Shown: one piece after another, positions 15,828 to 24,164 of the stretch
Position numbering within the stretch: position 1 is the stretch's first letter
How the letters are laid out: each line of letters begins with the position of its first letter
Origin: an uncultured Clostridia bacterium
GTDB lineage: Bacteria > Bacillota > Clostridia > TANB77 > CAG-508
Direction: 5' to 3'
Length of the DNA stretch: 51,799 nucleotides
NCBI GenBank assembly: GCA_944391955.1
Contig: CALXVG010000008.1
Coordinates: forward strand, 1-51,799
Position numbers and translations under genes: made by a program
The notes under the pieces: generated by a model
Database searches by the model: none
What the model saw: only the letters and a program-made list of their open reading frames with translations
What the model was told of the DNA's origin: nothing

Positions 15828-18080
15828 TTATCCTCTTATTTCTAAATTTGCATATTTTGCCATTAGTCTTTTATGTCCTACTTTTTCAAAATTAATATCC
15901 AATTTTAAATCATCTTCTTCTGGAGATATATCAGTTATAATTCCTTCACCAAATTTTTTATGGTATATAGTTTGCCCTGTTTTATATTGAGATAAATCTG
16001 CTGTTACTGGTTTTGCTGTTATTGAATTTAAAAAGCTTTCTGCTGTTCTAAATCCAAAAGATGCAGTTGTTTTTGGCTTATTTGGCACTGATATATACGA
16101 TTTAACACCACTACTATTACCATATTGCCATTCTTTTTCTGCTAATTTGTTTTCTTTAATTCCCTGTTTTTCTAATAATTCATCTGGAATTTCTTCAAGA
16201 AATCTTGATATTTTATTACAGGTTGTTGAACCAAAAATTGTTCTTTGCTCTGCACATGTTAAATATAAGTATTCTTTTGCTCTAGTAATTCCTACATAAC
16301 ATAAACGTCTTTCTTCTTCTAGTTCTCTTTGTTCTCCTATTGACCTATAACTTGGGAATATTCCTTCTTCCATTCCAATTAGGAATACTACTGGGAATTC
16401 TAGTCCTTTTGCTGTATGTAATGTCATAAGAGTAACGCTATCTTCTGTTTCTTCCATATTGTCTATATCACTAGAAAGTGTGATTCCTTCTAGAAATTCT
16501 GATAATGAATTATCTGCATTTTGTTCTTCAAATTCCATTGCAACTGTTAAAAACTCATCTAAGTTCTCTATTCTAGTCTTAGCTTGGTCAGTATTTTCTA
16601 ATTCTAAAGCTTTAGTATATCCTGTTTTACTTAAAACTTCTTTTATAATTTCTGATATTAACATTTCATCTTTTTTAGCCGATATTTCTTCTATAATTGA
16701 TATGAATTCTCTTGAATTTAAAAATACTTTATTTAATCCATATTGTTCTGCATTTTTTATTACCTCATACATTGAAATTCCATTTATTTCAGCTATATTT
16801 GATATTTTTTCTAAACTTGTTTGACCAATTCCTCTTTTAGGTTCATTAATTACCCTTTGTAAACTGATATTATCTGCTGAATTTTGTATTAATCTTAAAT
16901 ATGCAATTGCATCTTTTATTTCTTTTCTTTCATAGAATTTTAATCCACCTATTATCTTATATGGTATATTTTCTCTTCTTAAAATATCTTCCATACTACG
17001 TGATTGTGCATTCATTCTATACAAAATTGCAAAGTCTGAATTTTTATAATATTCTTCTCTTTTCAAGTGATTTATTTGTTCTACAACAAAGTTTGCCTCT
17101 TCATATTCATTTGGAACTCTACATACAACAGGTACATGTCCACCTTCTTGTTCTGTCCATAAATTTTTTTCATATTTTTTTTCATTATGTTTAATTACTG
17201 CATTTGCTGCATCTAGTATTGCTTTTGTTGATCTATAATTTTGTTCTAGTTTTATAATTTTTGTACCTGGAAAATCTTTTTCAAAGTTTAAAATATTCGT
17301 AATATCTGCTCCTCTAAATGAATATATTCCTTGGTCATTATCTCCAACTACTGTTATATTTCCATGTCTGCTTGATAATAATGTTATCAAAGTAAATTGT
17401 GCCTTATTTGTATCTTGATATTCATCAACTAAAACATATTTAAATTTTTCTGAATAATATTCCAAAACATCTGGATTTTCTGTTAAAATGTTAATTGTTA
17501 AATTAATAATATCATCAAAATCTACTGCATTATTTTTTTGTAATTTTCTTTGATATCTATCATAAATATCTGCAATTTTTTCTTTTCTATATTCTCCTAC
17601 TGTTCTAGCTTTGTATTGCATTGGTGTTAACATTTCATTTTTAGCATTACTAATTTCTGATAAAACTCCTCTATCTGTAAAGATTTTGTCATCAAGGTTT
17701 GCTTCTTTTATACATTCTTTTACCAATGTTTTTTGGTCTGATGTATCAAATATTAAAAAGTCTGAGTTATAACCTATTCTGTCTATATATCTTCTTAAAA
17801 CTCTTATACAAATTGAATGAAAGGTTCCAACCCACATGTCATTTATACCTTCTCCGATTAGTCCTCCTATTCTTTCTTTCATTTCATTTGCTGCTTTATT
17901 TGTAAATGTTATTGCTAAAATATTCCATGGTTTTATATATTTTTCTTTTATTAAATATGCAATTTTATGTGTTAAAACTTTTGTTTTTCCGCTTCCTGCT
18001 CCTGCTATTACTAAGCATGGTCCTTCTGTACTTATTACAGCCTCTTTTTGTTTTTCATTTAATCCTTCTAGTAGTTCCAA
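15828..18080 (-). CDS. pcrA: ATP-dependent DNA helicase PcrA/UvrD
   Basis: A superfamily 1A 3'-5' helicase of 750 residues, the usual PcrA length. It unwinds DNA in repair and clears RecA and stalled transcription complexes. Motif I G-A-G-S-G-K-T is at 27-33, motif Ia A-I-T-F-T-N-K-A-A at 56-64, motif II D-E-Y-Q-D at 219-223, Q-N-Y-R-S-T near 290, and the late motifs T-L-H-T-A-K-G-L-E-F and V-G-I-T-R-A follow. The C-terminal end (about 690-750) is the Tudor-like RNA polymerase-binding fold typical of Gram-positive PcrA (Y-H-K-K-F-G-E-G). The start appears to be TTG at 18080, since an in-frame stop lies just upstream. The gene follows the nucleoside phosphorylase by 19 bases. Confidence 0.95.
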   Translation of the reverse strand: MELLEGLNEKQKEAVISTEGPCLVIAGAGSGKTKVLTHKIAYLIKEKYIKPWNILAITFTNKAANEMKERIGGLIGEGINDMWVGTFHSICIRVLRRYIDRIGYNSDFLIFDTSDQKTLVKECIKEANLDDKIFTDRGVLSEISNAKNEMLTPMQYKARTVGEYRKEKIADIYDRYQRKLQKNNAVDFDDIINLTINILTENPDVLEYYSEKFKYVLVDEYQDTNKAQFTLITLLSSRHGNITVVGDNDQGIYSFRGADITNILNFEKDFPGTKIIKLEQNYRSTKAILDAANAVIKHNEKKYEKNLWTEQEGGHVPVVCRVPNEYEEANFVVEQINHLKREEYYKNSDFAILYRMNAQSRSMEDILRRENIPYKIIGGLKFYERKEIKDAIAYLRLIQNSADNISLQRVINEPKRGIGQTSLEKISNIAEINGISMYEVIKNAEQYGLNKVFLNSREFISIIEEISAKKDEMLISEIIKEVLSKTGYTKALELENTDQAKTRIENLDEFLTVAMEFEEQNADNSLSEFLEGITLSSDIDNMEETEDSVTLMTLHTAKGLEFPVVFLIGMEEGIFPSYRSIGEQRELEEERRLCYVGITRAKEYLYLTCAEQRTIFGSTTCNKISRFLEEIPDELLEKQGIKENKLAEKEWQYGNSSGVKSYISVPNKPKTTASFGFRTAESFLNSITAKPVTADLSQYKTGQTIYHKKFGEGIITDISPEEDDLKLDINFEKVGHKRLMAKYANLEIRG

Positions 18081-18099
18081 ACTTGCTCAAACCCCTCTC

Positions 18100-19401
18100 T
18101 TAAATTATATCTAATATGTATTTTTCTGGTTCTATCTTTTGTTCCACAATTATATATATTTCTTGTAATCTTTTTACTGCTTTTTCTCCTTTTTCTTCAT
18201 TATTTGCATGAACATATGCTAATATTTCTCCTTCTTTTACTTCATCTGCTATCTTTTTCTCTAAAATAATTCCTACAGCGTGGTCTATTCCATCTTCTTT
18301 TTTTACTCGTCCTGCACCTAAGTCTACTGATGTTTCTCCAACATCTTTTGCATTTATTTCTGCAATATATCCTGATTTATTTGCAACTACTGGAAGAATA
18401 TATTTTGCCTTTTCAAATTTATCTGGATTTTCAATATAACTAATGTCTCCGCCTTGACTAGTAATTAATTCTATAAATTTATCATATGCTTTTCCATTAT
18501 AAATATTTTCTAATATTCTCTTTTTATTTTCTTCTAAATTATCTCCTTCTCCTGCTAATTTAATAATATAGCTACCTATTCCTAATATTATTTCTTTTAT
18601 ATCATTTGGAATATTTCCTTTTAAGCATTCTATTGTTTCTAATATTTCTAGAGTATTACCAACAGCTTTTCCTACAGGTTCATCCATATTAGTTAATACG
18701 CACACTGTTTCTTTATTTGCTAAAGTTCCTATTTTTTTCATTAATTTAGAAATTTCAACTGCACTCTCTTTATCTTTCATGAAAGCACCACTTCCAACGG
18801 TAACATCCAAAACAATTTTTTCTGCACCTGCAGCTATTTTTTTGCTCATTATACTTGAGGCAATAAGTGGCATGCTATCAACACATGCAATAGTATCTCT
18901 TAATGCATATAGCTTTTTGTCTGCTGGAGCCAAATTAGCTGTTTGACCAATTACACTTATTCCTGTTTTTTTAACTATTTCAATAAAATTGTTAATAGGT
19001 ATTTCTATATTATATCCTGGTATTGACTCTAATTTATCTATTGTTCCGCCTGTAAATCCTAATCCTCTTCCAGACATTTTTGCAACTGGAATACCAAGTG
19101 AAGCAATTATTGGCATTAACACTATTGTTATTTTATCTCCAACTCCACCTGTGCTATGTTTATCTACAACTGTTTTATTTAATGTGGATAAATCTAAAGT
19201 TTCTCCTGAGCGTGCCATAGCTAATGTTAACATTGTTGTTTCTCCTTCTGTCATTCCATTTAAATATATTGCCATAACAAGTGCTGCTGCTTGATAATCT
19301 GTAATATTCCCTTTTACATATTCATTAACAAAATATTCTATTTCTTCTTGGGATAATATTTTTTTGTCTCTTTTATTTGCTATTATTTGTTGTATGTTCA
19401 T
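18100..19401 (-). CDS. pdp: Pyrimidine-nucleoside (thymidine) phosphorylase
   Basis: A 433-residue enzyme that splits uridine, thymidine or deoxyuridine with phosphate to the base and (deoxy)ribose-1-phosphate, in nucleoside salvage in the cytoplasm. The signature stretch reads D-K-H-S-T-G-G-V-G-D-K, then K-M-S-G-R-G-L-G-F-T-G-G-T-I-D-K-L-E. The length and the K-H-S-T-G-G motif fit pyrimidine nucleoside phosphorylases of Gram-positives, which accept uridine as well as thymidine. The deoA versus pdp choice is therefore by family habit. It precedes pcrA on the same strand with 19 bases between. AAAGGAG precedes ATG 19401. Confidence 0.93.
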   Translation of the reverse strand: MNIQQIIANKRDKKILSQEEIEYFVNEYVKGNITDYQAAALVMAIYLNGMTEGETTMLTLAMARSGETLDLSTLNKTVVDKHSTGGVGDKITIVLMPIIASLGIPVAKMSGRGLGFTGGTIDKLESIPGYNIEIPINNFIEIVKKTGISVIGQTANLAPADKKLYALRDTIACVDSMPLIASSIMSKKIAAGAEKIVLDVTVGSGAFMKDKESAVEISKLMKKIGTLANKETVCVLTNMDEPVGKAVGNTLEILETIECLKGNIPNDIKEIILGIGSYIIKLAGEGDNLEENKKRILENIYNGKAYDKFIELITSQGGDISYIENPDKFEKAKYILPVVANKSGYIAEINAKDVGETSVDLGAGRVKKEDGIDHAVGIILEKKIADEVKEGEILAYVHANNEEKGEKAVKRLQEIYIIVEQKIEPEKYILDII

Positions 19402-19547
19402 ATTTTTTTCTCCTTTCTTTCTTAAAATTTAATATAAAAGAATTAAATTTTGACATAGAAAACTTTTTTAAAATTTATAATGTACATATTATATTAAATT
19501 TTAAATAAAGTTTATCACAGCCAAAATTATAATTATTTTTCAATATT

Positions 19548-20174
19548 TCATATGAAATTTTTAATAAAACTTTGTCTATGTAAAGCACATGGTCCAAATT
19601 CTTTAATTGCTTGTATATGTTTTGCTGTTCCATATCCTTTATGTCCAGAAAATCCATATTCTGGATAGACTTCATCATATTCTTTCATTATTCTATCTCT
19701 TGTTACTTTTGCAATAATTGATGCTGCTGAAATACTGTATATTTTTGCATCGCCTTTTATTATTGATGTATATGGTATTCCACATGTATCTATATTCTCT
19801 AATGCATCTACTACTATTCTTTCTGGCTTTACGTTTAAATCCATTATTGCTTTTTTAAGAGCTTTTTTAGTTGCATTTAATATGTTTATTTCGTCAATTT
19901 CTTTTTGGTCTACAATTCCGACAGACCAATCTACTGCTTCTTCTATTATTTTTTCATATAAAATTTCTCGCTTTTTTTCTGATACTTTTTTTGAATCATT
20001 TATTCCTTCTATAAAAGAATCTGGTTTCATTATCACAAGTCCAACTACAACTGGTCCTGCTAGAGGTCCTCTTCCTGCTTCATCTATACCAGCAATTAAC
20101 TTAGTCCCACTTTGATATAATTTGTTTTCAAATTCTTTCAAATTATTTAGTCTTTCAATTTCCTGTTCCTTCAT
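19548..20174 (-). CDS. rnhB: Ribonuclease HII
   Basis: RNase HII removes RNA from RNA-DNA hybrids and single ribonucleotides from DNA. The protein has the N-terminal catalytic motif A-G-I-D-E-A-G-R-G-P-L-A-G with Asp31-Glu32, V-D-A-L for the next acidic residue, and A-A-S-I-I-A-K-V-T-R-D and G-Y-G-T-A-K-H further on. The frame is open to 20243, but that extension is a run of Lys/Gln codons overlapping the upstream gene. ATG 20174, with AAGGTG 6 bases upstream, gives 208 residues, the normal size. The start lies 20 bases inside the prepilin-like gene, so the two are translationally linked. Confidence 0.92.
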   Translation of the reverse strand: MKEQEIERLNNLKEFENKLYQSGTKLIAGIDEAGRGPLAGPVVVGLVIMKPDSFIEGINDSKKVSEKKREILYEKIIEEAVDWSVGIVDQKEIDEINILNATKKALKKAIMDLNVKPERIVVDALENIDTCGIPYTSIIKGDAKIYSISAASIIAKVTRDRIMKEYDEVYPEYGFSGHKGYGTAKHIQAIKEFGPCALHRQSFIKNFI

Positions 20175-20685
20175 TTTCTGCACCTTCATTTTCTTGCTCT
20201 GTATTTTCTTCTGTTCCTTCTGCTTGATTTTCTTCTGTTTCATTTGTTAATGTGTATTCTCCATTAATTCCTAGTGAATAATATACTTTTTCAGTATTAT
20301 AATCTACAATATAAAATTCTTGGTTATTTACTGTTATTTGTTTTAGACCATTATTGTTTATATCTTCTTGTGTTAAAATATATAAGTCTGCACCTTCTAT
20401 TTGTGATAATTGATTTTTTAATTCTTCTTGAATTTCATATCCTGTAGTATTATTTTCTAATTCTAACTTAACCCCTATCAAAGGATTTTCGGTTTCATTT
20501 ATTACATGTTTATTCTTTACTTTTTTTACTAATGCTTCTATTGATAATATATGTGATTTTATATCTTCTATCTTTTCCTCTTCTGCTTTTTGAAAAATAT
20601 ATTTAACACCTATAATAGATATTGTTATAAGAATTGCTGCTATAAGAACTAGCAATATTAAAGCAATACCCTTTTCTGATTTCAT
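20155..20685 (-). CDS. Prepilin-like single-pass membrane protein of unknown role
   Basis: The 176-residue product starts M-K-S-E-K-G-I-A-L-I-L-L-V-L-I, a short basic head followed by a 20-residue hydrophobic helix. This is the shape of type IV pilin or pseudopilin N-termini, but the Glu normally found five residues after the cleavage site is absent. A soluble part follows (about 30-150) and then an acidic tail made of repeated E-N-E-G and E-N-T-E units. It may be an anchored surface protein rather than a pilin, because no pilus assembly gene is in the window. Its 3' end overlaps the start of rnhB by 20 bases. Confidence 0.6.
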   Translation of the reverse strand: MKSEKGIALILLVLIAAILITISIIGVKYIFQKAEEEKIEDIKSHILSIEALVKKVKNKHVINETENPLIGVKLELENNTTGYEIQEELKNQLSQIEGADLYILTQEDINNNGLKQITVNNQEFYIVDYNTEKVYYSLGINGEYTLTNETEENQAEGTEENTEQENEGAENEGTGN

Positions 20686-20853
20686 TATTTACATCCACCT
20701 TTCAATAATAATATGCTATATTATATATTATTTATAGCTCCTTTTTCAAGCTTTTGCAGATTAAAGTTTTATTTTTTGTTTTTAATTTTTTTTTAATAAA
20801 AATATTGTAATATATAACTATCAGATATATTATTATTTATGGAGGTTTTTTAT

Positions 20854-22041
20854 ATGAATGATAATGATGATTTATTTAGAAAGTTTGATACACCACAAAA
20901 CAAAACTTCAACAAAAAGAGCATCTACTATTTTAGCTTGTTTTGTTGTATCTATAATTGGTGCATTAATTGTTTGTTCTTGTTTTTATTATTTTACTAAT
21001 TCAAAAAATGATAATAATGAATCTCAAGAAGTTGGAATTTCTTTATCTACACCACAAGTTAATAATCCTAATTTAGAACAAGTTTCTTTGTCTAATTACT
21101 CTGATACTGCTGTATACGCTGCAAATAAGGTTCTTCCTTCTATTGTAAGTATATATGTTGAATATGATGTTAGTTACTTTGGTAGAACTCAAACATCTTC
21201 TGGCCAAGGTTCTGGAGTAATTATTAGTGAAGATGGTTATATTCTTACAAATAATCATGTAATTAGTTCTGCCGATTCTTCTTCATATTATGAAGTATCT
21301 AGTGCTAATTCAATTACTGTAAAATTATATGGTGATGAAACAGAATATGAAGCTAAAATTATTGGTACAGATGAAAAAACAGATTTAGCTGTTCTAAAGA
21401 TAGAAAAAACAGGATTAACTCCTGCAGAATTTGGTGATTCTAGTTCTGTTCAAGTTGGAGAATTTGTTTTAGCTGTTGGAGACCCTTATGGATTAGAACA
21501 TTCTGTAACAGCTGGTATTATAAGTGCCTTAAACAGAAACATGACTGTTGACGGAGTTGAATATACTGTTATGCAAGCTGACTGTGCAATAAATTCTGGT
21601 AATAGTGGTGGTGCGTTTGTTAATAGTCAAGGTCAAGTTATTGGTGTTGCTACACTAAAATTATCTGGTACAGGAATTGAAGGTGTAAGTTTTGCTATTC
21701 CTATTAATGATACTGTTAGCATTTATACAGAACTTATCCAGAATGGAAAAATTGCTAGACCATATATTGGATTCCAAGGAATTGCTTTAGATGAAGCTAC
21801 TGCAATTAGAAATGGATTAACTAAAGGAATTTATGTTGATTCTGTTCTTGCAGATAGTCCTGCTGAAGAAGCTGGGCTACAAGCTGGAGATGTTATTGTA
21901 GAAATTGATGGTCAAACTGTTTCTACAATGGATGATGTTAATGAAATTAAAAATTCTAAAAAAATTGGTGATGAAATAACCTTAAAAGTTTATAGAAGAT
22001 CTACAGAAATTGAAATAAAAGTAACTTTAGGTGAAGAATAA
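20854..22041 (+). CDS. HtrA/DegP-like serine protease, second copy
   Basis: An S1C protease of 395 residues with one N-terminal membrane segment (about 24-46), then the trypsin-like domain with His135 (T-N-N-H-V), Asp177 (K-T-D-L-A-V) and Ser251 (N-S-G-N-S-G-G), and one C-terminal PDZ domain (about 295-395). It probably degrades misfolded exported proteins outside the membrane. The start at 20854 is preferred because GGAGG lies 8 bases upstream; an ATG at 20839 precedes that site. It is monocistronic, divergent from the prepilin-like/rnhB pair, and ends at a clear terminator. It is distinct from the HtrA at 6519-7634. Confidence 0.93.
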   Translation: MNDNDDLFRKFDTPQNKTSTKRASTILACFVVSIIGALIVCSCFYYFTNSKNDNNESQEVGISLSTPQVNNPNLEQVSLSNYSDTAVYAANKVLPSIVSIYVEYDVSYFGRTQTSSGQGSGVIISEDGYILTNNHVISSADSSSYYEVSSANSITVKLYGDETEYEAKIIGTDEKTDLAVLKIEKTGLTPAEFGDSSSVQVGEFVLAVGDPYGLEHSVTAGIISALNRNMTVDGVEYTVMQADCAINSGNSGGAFVNSQGQVIGVATLKLSGTGIEGVSFAIPINDTVSIYTELIQNGKIARPYIGFQGIALDEATAIRNGLTKGIYVDSVLADSPAEEAGLQAGDVIVEIDGQTVSTMDDVNEIKNSKKIGDEITLKVYRRSTEIEIKVTLGEE

Positions 22042-22050
22042 TTCCCTGAT

Positions 22051-22090
22051 AAAAGCTCCATTACTTATATAGTAAAGGAGCTTTTATTTA
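22051..22090 (+). terminator. Terminator after the second HtrA gene
   Basis: A stem AAAAGCTCC/GGAGCTTTT (arms 22051-22059 and 22077-22085) with a smaller inner hairpin is followed by ATTTATA. Confidence 0.75.
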
Positions 22091-22102
22091 TAATAATTTA
22101 TC

Positions 22103-22981
22103 TTAATGCCTATATTCAGTTATATCTGGTTCTTCAAAAATCATGTCATCTACTCCATTAAAGTCATACTCATAAGTAACATATTTATGCCCATTTGAAA
22201 CTTTTCTTTTTAACCCTGTTTCTGCATCTATATATGTTTGATATCTATGTTCATAATCTATGACTATAGATGAATTATCTAGTACATAACAATCATAACC
22301 ATTATAATTATCTTTTTCTAATTTTATTTTACTACATAGCATAAAAAGTTCAAAATCATTCTTTATATCAACCATAGATAGTGCTTCTTCCATGATATTA
22401 GAATTGAATGGACTGTTTTCTTCATAAAGTTTATAATCTTTAGAATAAGATGTTGCTATTTTTTCTTCTGGCGTTGTCATATATGAATATACTTTTCCAT
22501 CTCTAATATATTCTAATGTTTCTATTCTCTCATTCTCATCGTTGTAGTAATACGAAAAACTTGCTATTTTGTTGTCTTTTTTATAATATTCTGTATATCC
22601 GTCCGAATAATGAATTGTTATTTTATAGTTGCCTGCATTTTCTATTTGTTTTGCTTTTTCTTGTAAATTTTTTATTATCAAAAATTTTCTAAATGTGCAA
22701 CCCACCCAGATTAATACTATTAATAAAATTACTAATAAAATATTTCTTAATAAATTCAGCTTTCTATTAAATTTTTTTATATATTTTACTTCTTTTTTAT
22801 TTCTTTTTGGTAAATCCCTTTCTAATTCTATTTCTTTTTTCATATTGTTAAATATTTTTGTACATTCTTCACATTGCTTTAGATGTTCTTCAACATATTT
22901 ATTAGTTTCTGTACTTGTAAGATTTTCAATATAAGTTGGTAGTAAATCTTGAACAATTTTACAATTTCTTTTTTCTTTCAT
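22103..22981 (-). CDS. Membrane anti-sigma factor with zinc-finger head
   Basis: A 292-residue protein with an N-terminal anti-sigma zinc-binding pattern (Cys7, His33, Cys37, Cys40, the H-x3-C-x2-C form), one membrane helix at about 78-96, and an outside domain of about 190 residues rich in beta-strand patterns (Y-x-D-G-Y-x-E-Y-Y). The ATG overlaps the stop of the sigma gene (TAATG), the usual arrangement of an ECF sigma factor and its inhibitor. The inside head would hold the sigma factor at the membrane, and the outside part would sense an envelope signal. What it senses is unknown; the outside part has no motif I recognise. Confidence 0.85.
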   Translation of the reverse strand: MKEKRNCKIVQDLLPTYIENLTSTETNKYVEEHLKQCEECTKIFNNMKKEIELERDLPKRNKKEVKYIKKFNRKLNLLRNILLVILLIVLIWVGCTFRKFLIIKNLQEKAKQIENAGNYKITIHYSDGYTEYYKKDNKIASFSYYYNDENERIETLEYIRDGKVYSYMTTPEEKIATSYSKDYKLYEENSPFNSNIMEEALSMVDIKNDFELFMLCSKIKLEKDNYNGYDCYVLDNSSIVIDYEHRYQTYIDAETGLKRKVSNGHKYVTYEYDFNGVDDMIFEEPDITEYRH

Positions 22982-23463
22982 TATGACTTCCCTCCTTTAA
23001 ATTTATTTTTTCCTCGATAAAATGTTACTCTAGCCCAATTTTCTGTTTTATTTAAAATATCTCCTATTTCTTTAAAACTTAATTCTCCTATTATTCTTAA
23101 ATATATTACTTCTCTAGTTTTTTCATCTAATTGCTGTAGCCTTTTATATAATTCTATTTTTTCTTCATCTTTTATAATTTTTTCTTCTGGAGAAGTGCTG
23201 TTTGTTTCTTCTGGAAAAATCGTTGTTTCTATATTAGTTGTCTTTTTCTTTTTACGACAATAGTCATACCATATGTTTTTAGCAATTTGGCATAACCATA
23301 CTGACATCTTACATCTTCCCTTGTATGTATCAATTTTCTTTACTGCCTTATAAAATGTTTCTTGAGTAAATTCTTCTGCAAGATTATTGTCATGTGTTAA
23401 ACAGAATAAGTATTTATTTACTGTTTCAAAATATTCTTCATATATTTTATCCATATCCTGCAC
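22981..23463 (-). CDS. ECF-type RNA polymerase sigma factor
   Basis: At 160 residues it has only regions 2 and 4. Region 2 is at about 8-75 (Y-L-F-C-L-T, A-E-E-F-T-Q-E-T-F-Y-K-A, W-L-C-Q-I-A-K-N-I-W-Y-D). Region 4 is at about 108-156 (L-D-E-K-T-R-E-V-I-Y-L-R, F-K-E-I-G-D-I-L). The start is GTG at 23463 with AGGAGG 8 bases upstream; a later ATG has no ribosome site at the right distance. It is the first gene of the sigma/anti-sigma pair, and such pairs usually activate their own promoter. The target regulon cannot be read here. Confidence 0.93.
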   Translation of the reverse strand: MQDMDKIYEEYFETVNKYLFCLTHDNNLAEEFTQETFYKAVKKIDTYKGRCKMSVWLCQIAKNIWYDYCRKKKKTTNIETTIFPEETNSTSPEEKIIKDEEKIELYKRLQQLDEKTREVIYLRIIGELSFKEIGDILNKTENWARVTFYRGKNKFKGGKS

Positions 23464-23555
23464 AGGTTTATCCTCCTTTTAATATAAGACGAATAAAATT
23501 TATTTTTGTTACAAAAAAATAAATTTTTATATATTTTTTGAGAATTATTATATAA

Positions 23556-23585
23556 AGACTCTATTTATCTAAGTAATAGAGTCTT
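23556..23585 (-). terminator. Terminator at the end of the UDG gene
   Basis: An 11-bp stem (arms 23556-23566 and 23575-23585) overlaps the last codons of the UDG gene. The T tract after it is weak. Confidence 0.5.
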
Positions 23586-24120
23586 CCATAAGTTTTTTTA
23601 AATCTTGCCAGAAATTTATTTTTTTACTTTCATCTCTTAATAATGCTGCTGGATGAAATGTTGGTAATATTTTTATTCCGTCTTTCTCAAACCATTTTCC
23701 TCTGCTTGTTGTTATTCCATATTGTTCTCCTAATATATTTTTTAATGCTACACTTCCTAATAAACAAATCTTCTCTGGTTTTACTAAATTTATTTGAGTA
23801 TCTAAAAATTCTTTACATTCTTGTGCTTCATCTTTCTCTGGATTTCTATTTTGAGGTGGTCTACATTTTACAATGTTTGCAATATACACTTCTTCTCTTT
23901 TTATTCCAACTCCTATAAATGCTTTGTCCATTAGCTTTCCTGCTTTTCCTACAAATGGTTCACCTTGTTCATCTTCATCTGCTCCTGGGCCTTCACCAAT
24001 AAACATAATTTTTGCTTCTTTATTTCCTGTTCCTATTACTACATTTTTTCTAGTATTACATAATCTACATTTTTTACAGTTTTTGCAAGCCTGTTTTAAT
24101 TCTTCCCAATTATTGTACAT
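23569..24120 (-). CDS. Family 4 uracil-DNA glycosylase, iron-sulfur type
   Basis: A 183-residue glycosylase that removes uracil from DNA at the first step of base-excision repair. Cys18 and Cys21 (C-R-L-C) with two later Cys (K-C-R-P-P and E-C-K-E-F) are the four ligands of the 4Fe-4S cluster of family 4 enzymes. The catalytic stretch G-E-G-P-G-A-D-E-D, G-E-P-F-V-G-K-A-G and the late H-P-A-A-L-L are all present. The Gly-Glu-Gly form replaces the more common G-E-A-P-G. It lies 44 bases after the CoaE-PgeF gene on the same strand. No strong ribosome site is visible at ATG 24120. Confidence 0.92.
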   Translation of the reverse strand: MYNNWEELKQACKNCKKCRLCNTRKNVVIGTGNKEAKIMFIGEGPGADEDEQGEPFVGKAGKLMDKAFIGVGIKREEVYIANIVKCRPPQNRNPEKDEAQECKEFLDTQINLVKPEKICLLGSVALKNILGEQYGITTSRGKWFEKDGIKILPTFHPAALLRDESKKINFWQDLKKLMEDSIT

Positions 24121-24164
24121 TAAAAATTCATTCCCTTCTATGATAACTTGCTATAATATTAATT

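Noticed and set aside
19475..19678. Short minus-strand frame overlapping the end of rnhB
   Set aside because: It is out of frame with rnhB, lacks a ribosome site, and overlaps a gene with clear motifs.
6519..22041. The two HtrA genes as a recent duplication
   Set aside because: They share only family motifs. Their N-terminal regions, linkers and genomic settings differ, so an old pair is more likely.
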